Shown here: positions 8,473 through 18,168 of the stretch, in pieces
How the letters are laid out: each line of letters starts with the position of its first letter
Position numbering within the stretch: position 1 is the stretch's first letter
Translations under genes and position numbers: made by a program
Notes under the pieces: model-generated
What the model was told of the DNA's origin: nothing
Databases searched by the model: none
Seen by the model: only the letters and a program-made list of their open reading frames with translations
From: Maritalea porphyrae
Lineage (GTDB): Bacteria; Pseudomonadota; Alphaproteobacteria; Rhizobiales; Devosiaceae
DNA: 64,000 nucleotides
Assembly (NCBI RefSeq): GCF_027213965.1
Contig: NZ_JAPWGX010000004.1
Span: 1-64,000 of the forward strand
Direction: 5' to 3'

Positions 8473-8712
8473 CTAAAACGCCTTGAACGTCAAAGTGGTC
8501 AACGATCGTGAGATGCCGGGGATATCAACAATATGGTCGTTGATGAACATGCCCACATCTTCGCCGTCGGGAATGTAGATCTTCATCAGAAGATCAAAAT
8601 CACCGCTGGTTGAATAAAGCTCTGAGGTGATTTCACGCTCATAAATGGCATCTGCGACTTCATATGTTTTGCCGGGGTGGCAACGCAGTTGCACAAAAAC
8701 ACAAGTGGTCAT
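8473..8712 (-). CDS. Stand-alone Lrp/AsnC-type ligand-binding domain protein
   Basis: The 79-residue protein consists only of the RAM/Lrp ligand-binding fold: [12 protein letters not shown] at the first strand, then [18 protein letters not shown] and the terminal [20 protein letters not shown]. There is no helix-turn-helix. Its ATG overlaps the kynA stop codon (ATGA), so it is translated with tryptophan dioxygenase. In other bacteria full-length Lrp-type KynR regulates kyn genes. This truncated form could sense an amino acid or kynurenine and act by hetero-oligomerising with a DNA-binding Lrp. The domain call is firm; the role is inference. Confidence 0.8.
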   Translation of the reverse strand: MTTCVFVQLRCHPGKTYEVADAIYEREITSELYSTSGDFDLLMKIYIPDGEDVGMFINDHIVDIPGISRSLTTLTFKAF

Positions 8713-9563
8713 AGCTGGGTCCTCACATGCCAAAGTTCGGGGAATAGTTCTACTTCGAGCATACGCCGAAGATAAGAAACGCCGCCAGTGCCGCCGGTTC
8801 CCCGTTTAAATCCAATAATTCGCTCTACTGTTGTAACGTGATTAAAGCGCCAGCGGCGGAAATAATCTTCGAAATCAACAAGCTTTTCGGCGAGTTCGTA
8901 GAGCGTCCAGTTTTTGCCAGTGTTTTGATAAACTTGTTTCCACGCCAATTCGACACCCTCATTTGCTTGGTGCTGTTGGCTGACATCGCGGTCAAGAATT
9001 TCTTGGGGGACGGCAATGCCGTGCCGCGCCAGCAGGTGCAAAGCTTCATCGTAAAGGCTGGGCAATAATAGTTCTGCCTTTAGCAATGCGTGGACTTCGG
9101 GCTTATGCGCGTGCGGCTTAAGCATGGCTTGGTTGCGGTTGCCCAGTACATATTCCACCAAGCGATATTGATGGGACTGAAAGCCCGAAGATTGCCCAAG
9201 TGTGTTGCGAAACTCGGTATACTCGCTTGGGGTCATGGTGCGCAAAACGTCCCATGCGTTGTTGAGTTGTTCGAAAATGCGGGCGACGCGGGACAGCATT
9301 TTAAACGCGGGCGCAAGATTATCGGTTTTGATCGCTTCGCGCGCGGCGCTGAGTTCGTGGATGGCTAAGCGCATCCACAGTTCTGAAGTTTGGTGCTGGA
9401 TGATGAACAGCATTTCGTCGTGCGCGCTGGAGAGCGGGTGCTGGGCATCCAGGATTTTATCGATTTGCAAATAGTCGCCATAGGACATGCGTCCATCAAA
9501 CGACATTTGCGCGCCTTCTTTGGCGGGATCGTAGGGTTTGTTTTCGTTGGTCATTTTTACCAT
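8709..9563 (-). CDS. kynA: Tryptophan 2,3-dioxygenase
   Basis: The 284-residue haem enzyme opens the indole ring of L-tryptophan to N-formylkynurenine. Signature residues include [10 protein letters not shown], then [16 protein letters not shown] with the substrate-binding phenylalanine and histidine (F53, H57). The proximal haem histidine is in [15 protein letters not shown] (H242), and the [11 protein letters not shown] loop follows. The start is ATG 9563 or ATG 9554. It is separated from kynU by 176 nt containing an inverted repeat, so it may have its own promoter. It is coupled by ATGA to the Lrp-domain gene. It is the first step of the tryptophan to anthranilate route encoded here. Confidence 0.96.
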   Translation of the reverse strand: MVKMTNENKPYDPAKEGAQMSFDGRMSYGDYLQIDKILDAQHPLSSAHDEMLFIIQHQTSELWMRLAIHELSAAREAIKTDNLAPAFKMLSRVARIFEQLNNAWDVLRTMTPSEYTEFRNTLGQSSGFQSHQYRLVEYVLGNRNQAMLKPHAHKPEVHALLKAELLLPSLYDEALHLLARHGIAVPQEILDRDVSQQHQANEGVELAWKQVYQNTGKNWTLYELAEKLVDFEDYFRRWRFNHVTTVERIIGFKRGTGGTGGVSYLRRMLEVELFPELWHVRTQL

Positions 9564-9624
9564 CCAAATTTGAATTTCAGCATTGCCCGAAATTGGGCGA
9601 AGAACAATTGCTAATTCAAATTGG
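9564..9624. promoter_or_regulatory. Inverted repeat upstream of kynA, candidate operator
   Basis: CCAAATTTGAATT at 9564-9576 is mirrored by AATTCAAATTGG at 9613-9624 with a one-base offset. Between them lies a GCCC-GAAATT-GGGC hairpin. The left arm begins at the kynA start codon, so it could be an operator or a 5' leader structure controlling kynA. No regulator can be assigned from sequence alone. Confidence 0.4.
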
Positions 9625-9739
9625 AAGCGGCACCCCTTGGGACGCTAAAACGGCTTTCGTCGGTCACATACCAATCGCACGCAACAAAGTGATGTTGCGC
9701 CCAATTGGATTTTATGTGGTGAAGGCCGGTTTGCATGGA

Positions 9740-10933
9740 TCAGGTTACCCGCGAACGTGTTTGATATTTGGGGTTGTCCCACAAATTGTCATTGATGACC
9801 CGCTCCAAAATTGCAGCGGCACCGATCACGTCCTCTTCGTCGATGTAAAGCGGGGTGAAACCAAAACGCATGGAGTTCGGAGCGCGGAAATCGCCGACAA
9901 CGCCATTGTCGATCAAAGCTTGCATACCCGCATAGGCGTGTTCAAATTTGAAGGAGATTTGCGAACCGCGGTTTGCGCCGTCGCGTGGGCTTGAAAGCTC
10001 AAGCGATGGGCAGCGTTTTTCAACTTCTGCGATAAAGAGGTCGCATAGTTCAATCGATTTGGCTCGTACATCGGCCGTTGTGACCATGTCCCAAATATCT
10101 AGGGAACTCTCAAGCGCGGTAAGGGCGATCACCGGCGGGGTGCCAACGCGCATCCGTTCAATGCCTGTGCCGGGTCGGTAATCGATATCAAAGGCGAAGG
10201 GTGCTTCATGGCCCAGCCAGCCTGAAAGGGCAGGGCGGACATTTTCTTGATGTTTTGGCGCAACATAGATGAAGGCAGGTGCGCCAGGGCCACCGTTTAA
10301 GTATTTGTATGTGCAACCAATGGCAAAATCTGCGTCGCAGGCGGTAAGGTCCACTTCAACCGCGCCAGCGGAGTGGGCCAAATCCCAAATAACCAGGATG
10401 CCAAGGGCATGGGCTTTTTGTGTGAGCGCCTTCATGTCGTGCTTGCGGCCAGTGCGATAATCGACTTCCGTTAGCATCAACACAGCGATTTCTTCGCTTA
10501 AGGCGGCTTCAACGTCTTCTGGGTTGGCAAGGCGCAATTCTTGGCCCTTATCGAGCGACTTGAGCAGACCCTCGACCATATAAAGATCAGTGGGGAAATT
10601 GCCGTTATCAGAAAGCACCACTTTGCGAGTTGGGTTTAATTCGAGCGCGGATGCAACTGCTTGATAGACTTTGATCGACAAAGTATCGCCCATCACAACT
10701 GACCCGGCAGGTGCACCGATTAATTTGCCGATGCGGTCGCCAACTCGAGAAGGTTGGCCCATCCAATCCGCTTTGTTCCAGCCGGTGATCAGCATGTCGC
10801 CCCACTCTTGGGTCAACATGCTGCCCACCTTCTCGGGCGTTGCTTTGGGCAAGGGTCCCAAAGAGTTGCCATCGAGATAAATTATGCCTTTTGGCAAATG
10901 GAACATTGATTTTGTTTTTTGAAAGTCGCTCAT
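9740..10933 (-). CDS. kynU: Kynureninase
   Basis: The 397-residue PLP enzyme cleaves kynurenine to anthranilate and alanine. The N-terminal IIYLDGNSLGPLPK, the aspartate of WDLAHSAGAVEVDL and the Schiff-base lysine in GCTYKYLNGGPGAPAF (K210) are all present. MRFGFTPLYIDEEDV near the C-terminus is also characteristic. Full length for the family. It starts 5 nt downstream of the 2-aminobenzoate-CoA ligase stop, in the same operon. It supplies anthranilate directly to that ligase. Confidence 0.96.
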   Translation of the reverse strand: MSDFQKTKSMFHLPKGIIYLDGNSLGPLPKATPEKVGSMLTQEWGDMLITGWNKADWMGQPSRVGDRIGKLIGAPAGSVVMGDTLSIKVYQAVASALELNPTRKVVLSDNGNFPTDLYMVEGLLKSLDKGQELRLANPEDVEAALSEEIAVLMLTEVDYRTGRKHDMKALTQKAHALGILVIWDLAHSAGAVEVDLTACDADFAIGCTYKYLNGGPGAPAFIYVAPKHQENVRPALSGWLGHEAPFAFDIDYRPGTGIERMRVGTPPVIALTALESSLDIWDMVTTADVRAKSIELCDLFIAEVEKRCPSLELSSPRDGANRGSQISFKFEHAYAGMQALIDNGVVGDFRAPNSMRFGFTPLYIDEEDVIGAAAILERVINDNLWDNPKYQTRSRVT

Positions 10934-10938
10934 GGTTT

Positions 10939-12555
10939 TTATGATGCTCGCAATTGAAAACGCTGGATTTTGCCCGTCTGTGTTTTGGGCAGCGTATCAG
11001 TAAAGATAATAGAACGCGGGTATTTGTAAGGGGCGATTGTTGCCTTCACATGGTCTTGCAACCGTTTGATGGTGTGCTCATCTTTTGGCACATCATCAAC
11101 CAAAACCACATGGGCTTGCACGATGAACCCACGGTCTTCATCTGGAATGCCGATCACCGCGCACTCCACTACGTGAGGGTGAGACAGCAGCGCGGCTTCA
11201 ACTTCAGGACCCGCAATATTGTATCCCGATGAGATGATCATATCATCGTTGCGGGCAGCAAAATGGAAATAGCCATGATCGTCTTGCACGAACGTATCGC
11301 CGGTAATGTTCCAGCCGTCGCGCACGTATTTTTGTTGGCGATCATCGGCCAGATATCGACATCCGGTTGGGCCGCGAACGGCCAAGCGACCGGGTTCGCC
11401 ACGTGGCATTTCGTTCATGTCATCGTCGACCACTTTTGCTTCATAGCCGGTGACGGGGCGACCGGTACAAGCGGCTTTTGCGTCTTCAAAACGGTTGGTG
11501 ATGAAAATATGCAGCAATTCGGTTGCGCCAATGCCATCCAGCATCGGTTTGCCGGTTTTTTCTCGCCATTCGTCAAATACGGGAGCAGGGAGTGTCTCGC
11601 CGGCAGATACCGCACAGCGCAGTGTTGAAAGGTCCGCGCCTTCATCCATTGCGCGCATCATGGCGCGGTAGGCGGTTGGGGCGGTAAAGCAGATGGTGGC
11701 TTTGTGGGTTTCGATGATCTCAATCATGTTGGCGGGTGAGGCGGTTTCCAGCAATGTCGCGGTTGCGCCAAAGCGAAGGGGGAAAATTGCCAAGCCGCCA
11801 AGGCCAAAGGTGAAGGCCAGCGGCGGTGAGCCAACAAACACATCGCTGGGCTTTACGCCTAAGACTTCTTGCGCGTAGCCATCTGCAATCATCAATAGAT
11901 CACGATGGAAATGCATGGTGGCTTTTGGGTCACCTGTGGTGCCAGAGGTGAACCCGAGAAGGGCAACGTCATCTCGGCCGGTTTTGACCGCGCTGAACTT
12001 CACGGATTTGCCTAGGGCTGTGCGGTCAAGCTCTGCGTCATGGTTTGCCGTGCCGTCAAAACTAACAATGGTTTTTAGAAACGCCGAGCTTTTGCCACAA
12101 GAAACGATTTCATCCATCATGCGGCTGTCACAAAGAGCAACGCTGATTTCGGCTTTATCAACGATGGCGGAGAGTTCGCCCGCGCGCAGCATCGGCATGG
12201 TATTGACCACCACGGCACCCGCTTTTGTGGCGGCCAGCCAGCAGGCAACCATTGCAGGGTTGTTGGCGGAGCGGATCAACACCCGGTTGCCCGGTTTAAC
12301 CCCATAGTCTTCAACCAAAGCGTGGGCCAAACGGTTGGTCCAATCGGCAAGTTCTTTGTAGGTGCGTTGTCGACCATTGCCGATCAGCGCAACATTGTCG
12401 CCAAAGCCTTTTTCGACCATGCCGTCGGTTAGGATCGAGCCGACATTGATGTATTCAGGGTAGTTGAAATTCTCGGTGAGAAAAGTTGGCCACTGGTCCT
12501 CAGGTGGTAAATTGTCTCGTGTGTAGGTATCGGTATGTCCGCTTGGCCCTAGCAT
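10939..12555 (-). CDS. 2-aminobenzoate (anthranilate)-CoA ligase, benzoate-CoA ligase family
   Basis: The 538-residue AMP-forming ligase has GFTSGTTGDPKAT (ATP loop), SAGETLPAPVF, the hinge segment ITGDTF and the catalytic lysine in KTQTGKIQR. It resembles benzoate-CoA ligases. With kynureninase directly downstream and anthraniloyl-CoA monooxygenase in the operon, the substrate is almost certainly 2-aminobenzoate. I chose ATG 12555 because GGGAGAG sits 8 nt upstream of it and it overlaps the preceding stop (TAATG). An upstream ATG at 12576 would hide this site. Often named AbmG in Azoarcus-type clusters. Confidence 0.9.
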   Translation of the reverse strand: MLGPSGHTDTYTRDNLPPEDQWPTFLTENFNYPEYINVGSILTDGMVEKGFGDNVALIGNGRQRTYKELADWTNRLAHALVEDYGVKPGNRVLIRSANNPAMVACWLAATKAGAVVVNTMPMLRAGELSAIVDKAEISVALCDSRMMDEIVSCGKSSAFLKTIVSFDGTANHDAELDRTALGKSVKFSAVKTGRDDVALLGFTSGTTGDPKATMHFHRDLLMIADGYAQEVLGVKPSDVFVGSPPLAFTFGLGGLAIFPLRFGATATLLETASPANMIEIIETHKATICFTAPTAYRAMMRAMDEGADLSTLRCAVSAGETLPAPVFDEWREKTGKPMLDGIGATELLHIFITNRFEDAKAACTGRPVTGYEAKVVDDDMNEMPRGEPGRLAVRGPTGCRYLADDRQQKYVRDGWNITGDTFVQDDHGYFHFAARNDDMIISSGYNIAGPEVEAALLSHPHVVECAVIGIPDEDRGFIVQAHVVLVDDVPKDEHTIKRLQDHVKATIAPYKYPRSIIFTDTLPKTQTGKIQRFQLRAS

Positions 12556-13700
12556 TATTTGATCTCTCCCAAACATTGACGCGCAATGACGATTTTTTGG
12601 ACGTCAGATGCGCCCTCATAAATGCGTAATGCGCGGATTTCGCGATAAAGACTTTCCACAATGCAGCCCTTGCGAACCCCATCCCCTCCGTGGATTTGAA
12701 CAGCCTTATCGATGACTTCTTGTGCTTTATCTGTGGCGTAAAGCTTTGCCATAGCGGCTTCGCGCGTGACCCGCGCTGCGCCCATATCTTTTGTCCATGC
12801 GGCGCGATAAACCAGCAAAGCGGCAGCGTCCACATCAAGCGCCATATCGGCAATATGCCCTTGTACCATCTGCAAATCGAACAGCGGTGCGCCAAACAAT
12901 TCGCGATTGGTGGCACGGTTAAGCGTTTCGTCCAATGCGCGGCGGGCAAAGCCAAGGGCTGCGGCACCTACGGTTGACCGGAAAACGTCCAATACGGACA
13001 TGGCGATTTTAAAACCCTGGCCGGGTTCGCCAATCATTGCCGAAGGCGGTATTTGCATATTGGTGAATTTGAGCCGTGCGAGCGGATGTGGGGCAACAAC
13101 GTCGATGCGTTCAGCAATCTCAAATCCTTGTGTGTCCGCTGGCACCAGAAATGCCGAAAGACCTTTTGCGCCTGGGCCTTCGCCCGTGCGGGCAAACACC
13201 ACGTAAACGTCGGCGATGCCGCCGTTCGAAATCCAGGTTTTTTCGCCGTTCAGAACGTATTGATTACCGACCAATTCTGCGCTGCATTCTATGTTGGCAA
13301 CATCTGAGCCAGATTTTGGTTCACTCAGAGCGAAAGCAGAGATGGCAGTGCCGCTGCGGGTTTTTTTAAGCCACTCGCGCTGTTCAGTTGTGCCGAACAG
13401 CGAGACAGCGCCCATGCCAAGCCCTTGCATGGCAAATGCGAAGTCGGCCAAACCATCATGACGGGCAAGTGTCTCGCGGATGATGCACAGGCTGCGCACG
13501 TCGAGTTTTTCGTCCTCGTTCGCCCCTGAATGGATTAGAAAACCCGCATCGCCGAGAGCAGTTACAAGACTTTTGCAGGCCCCATCAACGTCTGAATGGT
13601 CCACAGGCAGGTTTGCGCTGCACCATGCTTCAAGCTGGTCAGATAAAGCGCGGTGTTTATCCTCAAGAAACGGCCAATTGAGAAAGCTTTTGTCTGGCAT
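12555..13700 (-). CDS. Acyl-CoA dehydrogenase of the 2-aminobenzoyl-CoA pathway
   Basis: 381 residues with the FAD-binding [18 protein letters not shown] and the catalytic glutamate in [17 protein letters not shown]. The fold is complete. It is coupled to the crotonase upstream (TGATG) and the ligase downstream (TAATG). It probably dehydrogenates an alicyclic or ring-opened CoA intermediate after the monooxygenase/reductase step. The exact substrate is inference from context. Confidence 0.88.
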   Translation of the reverse strand: MPDKSFLNWPFLEDKHRALSDQLEAWCSANLPVDHSDVDGACKSLVTALGDAGFLIHSGANEDEKLDVRSLCIIRETLARHDGLADFAFAMQGLGMGAVSLFGTTEQREWLKKTRSGTAISAFALSEPKSGSDVANIECSAELVGNQYVLNGEKTWISNGGIADVYVVFARTGEGPGAKGLSAFLVPADTQGFEIAERIDVVAPHPLARLKFTNMQIPPSAMIGEPGQGFKIAMSVLDVFRSTVGAAALGFARRALDETLNRATNRELFGAPLFDLQMVQGHIADMALDVDAAALLVYRAAWTKDMGAARVTREAAMAKLYATDKAQEVIDKAVQIHGGDGVRKGCIVESLYREIRALRIYEGASDVQKIVIARQCLGEIK

Positions 13701-14518
13701 CAGTCGCCCTCAAATACAGGTTTTTCTTTTTTCACGAAGGCATTGTAAGCGCGTTCAAAATCTTTGGTTTGCATGCAAATGGCTTGGGCTTGAGCCTCAG
13801 ATTCAATGGCTTGATCTAAGGACATGTTCCATTCTTGGTTCAATTGGGTTTTGGTAATGCCGTGCGCAAATGTTGGACCCGATGCAATGCGGTGCGCCAT
13901 TTTGATGGCTTCGGCTTCGAGTTCGTCAGCTTCGTGCAGTGCGTTGAAAAAGCCCCAGTTGGAACCTTCTTGTGCGCTCATGGAACGGCCGGTGTACAGC
14001 AGTTCAGCGGCACGGCCTTGACCGATGATGCGGGGCAGCATGGCGCATGCGCCCATATCGCAGCCCGCAAGGCCAACACGAGTGAACAGGAAAGCGGTTT
14101 TGGCTTCGGGTGTGGCAAGGCGTAAATCTGAGCACATGGCAATGATCGCGCCCGCGCCAACGCATACGCCATCGATTGCTGAGATGATCGGTTTGCCGCA
14201 ATGGATCATGGCTTTGACCAAATCTCCGGTCATGCGGGTAAAGGCCAACAGCTCTTTCATGTCCATATTGACCAAAGGCCCAATGATGTCGTGCACGTCA
14301 CCGCCGGAGCAGAAGTTGCCACCATTGGATTTGAACACAACCACATCAATATCGTGTGCATAAACCATGTCGCGGAATGTATCGCGCAGCTCTGCGTAGC
14401 TATCAAAGGTTAGGGGGTTTTTGCGGTCGGGGCGCAGCAAGTTGATAACTGCAACCCGTCCATCCATTTCAAAAGCGAAATGCTTGGGTTTTAGGTCTTT
14501 CATCGAAACGGGGGTCAA
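13700..14518 (-). CDS. Crotonase-fold protein lacking the hydratase glutamates
   Basis: 272 residues from TTG 14518. This start is supported by GGAGG seven bases upstream and by overlap with the marR stop (TTGA). The oxyanion-hole segments FCSGGDVHD and [15 protein letters not shown] are present. The two catalytic glutamates of enoyl-CoA hydratase align with Ile (in GAGAII) and Arg (in FTRVG). An aspartate in GLAGCDMGA lies in the loop where MenB and BadI carry their catalytic Asp. So a ring-opening hydrolase or isomerase is more likely than a hydratase. The family is certain; the reaction is inferred. Confidence 0.85.
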   Translation of the reverse strand: MTPVSMKDLKPKHFAFEMDGRVAVINLLRPDRKNPLTFDSYAELRDTFRDMVYAHDIDVVVFKSNGGNFCSGGDVHDIIGPLVNMDMKELLAFTRMTGDLVKAMIHCGKPIISAIDGVCVGAGAIIAMCSDLRLATPEAKTAFLFTRVGLAGCDMGACAMLPRIIGQGRAAELLYTGRSMSAQEGSNWGFFNALHEADELEAEAIKMAHRIASGPTFAHGITKTQLNQEWNMSLDQAIESEAQAQAICMQTKDFERAYNAFVKKEKPVFEGD

Positions 14519-14979
14519 TGATCTTCCTCCCGCACTTTTGATAGCACGTCGATGAAATGGCCGATTTCGCCTTCGTCTATTTCTTTTAAGTGCTCATTGA
14601 TCCAGGCTTCGTGCTCGTTCGCCATTTCGGCAAATTTGTCGATGCCTTTGGGGGTAAGGCGAACCAGCGTTGCGCGCTTGTCGCCTTTAACTTGAACCCG
14701 CATCACAAAGCCTTCTTGTACCAAACGGTCAATAATGCCGGTGACATTGCCATTTGAGACCATCAATTGTTTGGACAGTTGGCTCATGCGTAAGCCTTCG
14801 CGGGTGCGGTCCAACATGGCCATAACGTCAAAACGCGGCAGGGTGGACTGAAACCCAAGCCGCAATTCTTCGCGCAATTCATTTTCGATGAACCGGGTGG
14901 TTTTGAGCATTTGCAGCCAAAGCCGCAAACGTTGTTTGCTTACCGGTTGGTCTTTAAGTTTTTCGCGTGCCACGCTCAT
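14515..14979 (-). CDS. MarR-family transcriptional regulator
   Basis: 154 residues with the MarR winged helix: [30 protein letters not shown] is the recognition region (about 68-97) and [14 protein letters not shown] forms the wing. It sits inside the catabolic operon, overlapping genes on both sides (ATGA and TTGA). Such MarR proteins (BadR/HcaR group) usually repress CoA-ligase aromatic operons and release DNA on binding the aryl-CoA. Likely targets are the palindromes at 18046-18093 and 19030-19063. Autoregulation is inferred from its position in the operon. Confidence 0.9.
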   Translation of the reverse strand: MSVAREKLKDQPVSKQRLRLWLQMLKTTRFIENELREELRLGFQSTLPRFDVMAMLDRTREGLRMSQLSKQLMVSNGNVTGIIDRLVQEGFVMRVQVKGDKRATLVRLTPKGIDKFAEMANEHEAWINEHLKEIDEGEIGHFIDVLSKVREEDH

Positions 14980-15722
14980 ATTTCGCCCCCTGAAATTGAA
15001 ATGGCTTGTCCACTAATCCCGTCTGATCCGTCACCACACAGCCAAAGGGCTGCAGCGGATACTTCTGCTGGTTCGATTAGTCGCCCTTGCGGGTTGTTCT
15101 TAGATAGATTTGCCCGCGCTTCGTCTTCGCTCATGCCGGTTTTTTCAATGATGGTGGCGACAGATCGATCTGTCATTTCTGTATTGAGAAACCCCGGGCA
15201 CAGCGCGTTGACGGTGATGCCTTTTTTGGCCACTTCGAGCGCCATGGATTTGGTCAATCCGATCACACCATGTTTGGCCGCTGAGTAGGGCGCTACATAA
15301 GCATAGCCCTTCAGGCCAGCAGTGGATGCAACTGAAATCAAACGGCCCCAGTCTTTGCCCTTCATGCGGATCAAACCCTCTTTTAAGGTGAGAAACACGC
15401 CGGTTAGATTGACTGAAATCATGCGGTTCCAGCTGTCCAAATCTGTTTTGACAATTGGAGCGCTTTCAGCCGCGCCTGCATTGGCGATGACAATGTCCAT
15501 TGGCCCGATTTGGTCGAACATGGCCTGCACCGATTTTTCACTTGTCACGTCAGCTATAACGGTTGAGACGGCGCTGTGTTGAGCGGCTACTTTTTCGAGC
15601 GAAGCTTTGGTGCGACCAGAAATGAAAACCGTTGCACCTTGTTCAGCAAATGCCAAAGCCATATCCGCGCCAACCCCGGTGCCACCGCCTGTTATCAGCA
15701 CTGATTTGGTGTTCAAGCTCAT
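14976..15722 (-). CDS. Short-chain dehydrogenase/reductase
   Basis: 248 residues from ATG 15722, which overlaps the stop of the monooxygenase gene (ATGA). The Rossmann motif is TGGGTGVG (about 11-18), then NAGA, the catalytic serine in ISVASTAG and YSAAK (Tyr-x-x-x-Lys). An open frame further upstream lies inside the preceding gene. It probably oxidises or reduces an alicyclic hydroxy/oxo-acyl-CoA in the 2-aminobenzoyl-CoA pathway. Confidence 0.9.
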   Translation of the reverse strand: MSLNTKSVLITGGGTGVGADMALAFAEQGATVFISGRTKASLEKVAAQHSAVSTVIADVTSEKSVQAMFDQIGPMDIVIANAGAAESAPIVKTDLDSWNRMISVNLTGVFLTLKEGLIRMKGKDWGRLISVASTAGLKGYAYVAPYSAAKHGVIGLTKSMALEVAKKGITVNALCPGFLNTEMTDRSVATIIEKTGMSEDEARANLSKNNPQGRLIEPAEVSAAALWLCGDGSDGISGQAISISGGEI

Positions 15723-18007
15723 ACTTTTATTCCAATTCCTTCGGCCCGTTCCGCCAAGCGCATCATTTGGTCTCGGCCCGGATGGTATGGGTCTGGCCAA
15801 TTGGTTTGCTTGTCCCCAAGGGCTGCCGCCGCGTGTAGGGTCCAGTATGGATTGGCAAGGTGTGGTCGCGCAAGGCAAACCAGATCGGCGCGCCCAGCCA
15901 TCAAAATTGAGTTGACGTGATCGGGTTCGTAAACATTGCCCACCGCCATTGTTTTAAGGCCCGTATCGTTGCGAATGCGGTCCGAAAACGGGGTTTGGAA
16001 CATGCGACCATAGACCGGTTGCGCTTCTTTGGATGTTTGACCTGCAGATACGTCGATAATATCGATGCCTGTTTCGCTAAACATTTTAGCGATCTCAACG
16101 GATTCTTCAGGGGTCACGCCGCCATCACCTACCCAATCTGTGGCGGAAATGCGCACAGACATCGGTTTGTTTTCTGGCCAAGCGGCACGCATGGCGCGGG
16201 CAACTTCAAGCGGGTAACGCATGCGGTTTTCGAGCGAACCGCCATATTCGTCTGTGCGGTTGTTTGAAGTTGGTGAAATGAACGAGGAGATCAAATAGCC
16301 GTGCGCTGCGTGCAATTCGATCATGTCAAATCCGGATCGTTCTGCCATTTCAACTGAGGATACGAATTGTTCGCGCACCATATCCATATCAGCGCGGTCC
16401 ATTGCCTTTGGTGCGGTATTGTTTTTTGACCATGGAATATCGGATGCTGAAAGGAGTGGCCAATTGCCGTCTTTCAGCGGCGCGTCCATTTCTTCCCACC
16501 CCACTTGGGTTGAACCTTTGCGGCCCGAATGACCGATTTGGCAGCAGATCTTGGCTTCAGTTTCCTGATGCACAAAGTGGGTAATACGTGACCATGCGGT
16601 TTCATGTTCTGGCGCATAAAGGCCCGGGCAACCCGGGGTGATGCGGCCTTCTGGCGATACGCAAGTCATTTCCACATAGATAAGTCCCGCGCCGCCTTTG
16701 GCACGTTCCGCATAATGCGCAAAGTGCCAATCTGTGGGGCAGCCCCCAACAGCTTTATATTGAGCCATCGGGGAAACGACGACGCGGTTTTTCAGTTCCA
16801 TCTCACGCAGTTTGAACGGGGCAAACATGGGCGCGCGATGGGTGTTTTTTGCGCCAGCTTGGGTTTGGAACCAAGTTTCGGCAGATTTAAGCCATTCTGG
16901 GTCGCGTAAGCGCAGATTTTCGTGGCTGATCCGCTGTGAACGGGTCAACAATGAATAGTTGAATTGCACGGGATCAAGATCAAGATAGCGCTCAACTTGC
17001 TCAAACCATTCGGTCGAATTGCGGGCCGCTGATTGCAAGCGCAACACGTCCAAACGACGGTCTTCTTGATATTTCAGGAATGCCGCTTCCATGTTTGGTT
17101 CTGTATGCAAGAACTCAGCAAGTGCGATTGCGCTTTCGAACGCCAACTTTGTGCCAGAGCCAATGGAAAAGTGAGCTGTGGCTGACGCATCGCCAAGTAG
17201 CACCACATTTTCATGGTGCCATTTTTCGCACAATACGCGTGGGAAGTTGATCCATGCGGACCCACGAATGTGGTTGGCGTTGGTCATGAGGCTGTGGCCG
17301 CCCAAGTGGTCTTTGAAGATCTTTTCGCACAGGGCGATGCTTTCTTGCTGGTTCAGGTCACCAAAGCCGAATTTGTCAAATGTTTCTTGATTGCATTCCA
17401 CAATGAAAGTGGCGGTGTCATCGTCAAATTGGTAGGCGTGTGCCCAAACCCAGCCGTGCTCTGTTTCTTCAAAAATGAAGGTAAAAGCGTCGTCAAATTT
17501 TTGGTGGGTGCCGAGCCAAACAAATTTGCAGGCGCGCACGTCAATATCGGGTTTGAAGTGGTCGGCAAATTCGGTGCGTGTGGCGGAGTTCAGACCGTCC
17601 GCCGCAACCACCAAATCATATTCATCCATATATTCGGACGCGGGCTTCGCCTGTGTTTCGAACTGCATATCCACACCCAGTTCAGCGGCGCGTTGTTGCA
17701 AGGACAATAGAAGTTGTTTGCGGCCCACACCACAAAACCCGTGGCCGGTTGAAACTGTTTTGGTGCCGCGATGGTGAACTGCAACATCATCCCAGTAAGC
17801 GAAATGTTCGCGGATCATTTGAGCGCTAATCTTGTCGTTGACCGCCATATTGTCGAGCGTTTCATCGCTCAATACAACACCCCAGCCAAATGTATCATCG
17901 GCTTTGTTGCGCTCTAGAATGGTGATTTGATTGGCAGGGTTGCGCAGTTTCATGCTGATCGCAAAATATAGTGCCGCCGGACCTCCGCCCAAACATACAA
18001 CCTTCAT
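15719..18007 (-). CDS. Bifunctional 2-aminobenzoyl-CoA monooxygenase/reductase
   Basis: 762 residues from ATG 18007, preceded by GGAGGAA. The N-terminal half is an aromatic hydroxylase with GGGPAAL (FAD) and [14 protein letters not shown] near residue 290. The C-terminal half, from about 390, is an Old-Yellow-Enzyme domain ([20 protein letters not shown]...). This fusion is diagnostic of the enzyme that hydroxylates and then reduces anthraniloyl-CoA to an alicyclic oxo-enamine CoA. Salicyloyl-CoA 5-hydroxylase shares the fold, but the adjoining kynureninase and 2-aminobenzoate ligase fix the assignment. It is first in a long minus-strand operon. Confidence 0.92.
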   Translation of the reverse strand: MKVVCLGGGPAALYFAISMKLRNPANQITILERNKADDTFGWGVVLSDETLDNMAVNDKISAQMIREHFAYWDDVAVHHRGTKTVSTGHGFCGVGRKQLLLSLQQRAAELGVDMQFETQAKPASEYMDEYDLVVAADGLNSATRTEFADHFKPDIDVRACKFVWLGTHQKFDDAFTFIFEETEHGWVWAHAYQFDDDTATFIVECNQETFDKFGFGDLNQQESIALCEKIFKDHLGGHSLMTNANHIRGSAWINFPRVLCEKWHHENVVLLGDASATAHFSIGSGTKLAFESAIALAEFLHTEPNMEAAFLKYQEDRRLDVLRLQSAARNSTEWFEQVERYLDLDPVQFNYSLLTRSQRISHENLRLRDPEWLKSAETWFQTQAGAKNTHRAPMFAPFKLREMELKNRVVVSPMAQYKAVGGCPTDWHFAHYAERAKGGAGLIYVEMTCVSPEGRITPGCPGLYAPEHETAWSRITHFVHQETEAKICCQIGHSGRKGSTQVGWEEMDAPLKDGNWPLLSASDIPWSKNNTAPKAMDRADMDMVREQFVSSVEMAERSGFDMIELHAAHGYLISSFISPTSNNRTDEYGGSLENRMRYPLEVARAMRAAWPENKPMSVRISATDWVGDGGVTPEESVEIAKMFSETGIDIIDVSAGQTSKEAQPVYGRMFQTPFSDRIRNDTGLKTMAVGNVYEPDHVNSILMAGRADLVCLARPHLANPYWTLHAAAALGDKQTNWPDPYHPGRDQMMRLAERAEGIGIKV

Positions 18008-18045
18008 CAATTCCTCCTGCTCGATTTGAAGTTATGATGGCACCG

Positions 18046-18093
18046 TGAAAAATATATTTCAAGCACAAAATTTTAAGCTTGAAGTATTTTTCA
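18046..18093. promoter_or_regulatory. Palindromic candidate operator between divergent catabolic units
   Basis: Left arm TGAAAAATA-TAT-TTCAAGC (18046-18064) is matched by right arm GCTTGAA-G-TATTTTTCA (18077-18093). All 16 arm bases pair and only the inner spacer differs (3 versus 1 base). It lies between the monooxygenase start (18007, minus) and the formamidase start (18169, plus), where a MarR repressor would control both. The words AATATATTTCAA and TTTTAAGCTTGA recur at 19030-19063. Confidence 0.6.
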
Positions 18094-18119
18094 TTTCGTG
18101 TCTGAATATGAAACGAAAT
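18093..18119. promoter_or_regulatory. Second inverted repeat ATTTCGT-N13-ACGAAAT
   Basis: ATTTCGT (18093-18099) and ACGAAAT (18113-18119) form a perfect 7-bp inverted repeat directly beside the larger palindrome. The right side, GAAACGAAATTG, occurs again at 19121-19132 upstream of the ABC transporter. A second regulator site or part of a promoter is possible. Confidence 0.35.
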
Positions 18120-18168
18120 TGGTGCAACCATGCTTGCCTTTGGAGTTGGTTTGCGCAACCAATAGGGA

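Noticed and set aside
17213-17710. 165-residue plus-strand frame
   Set aside because: Antisense shadow of the 2-aminobenzoyl-CoA monooxygenase/reductase gene.
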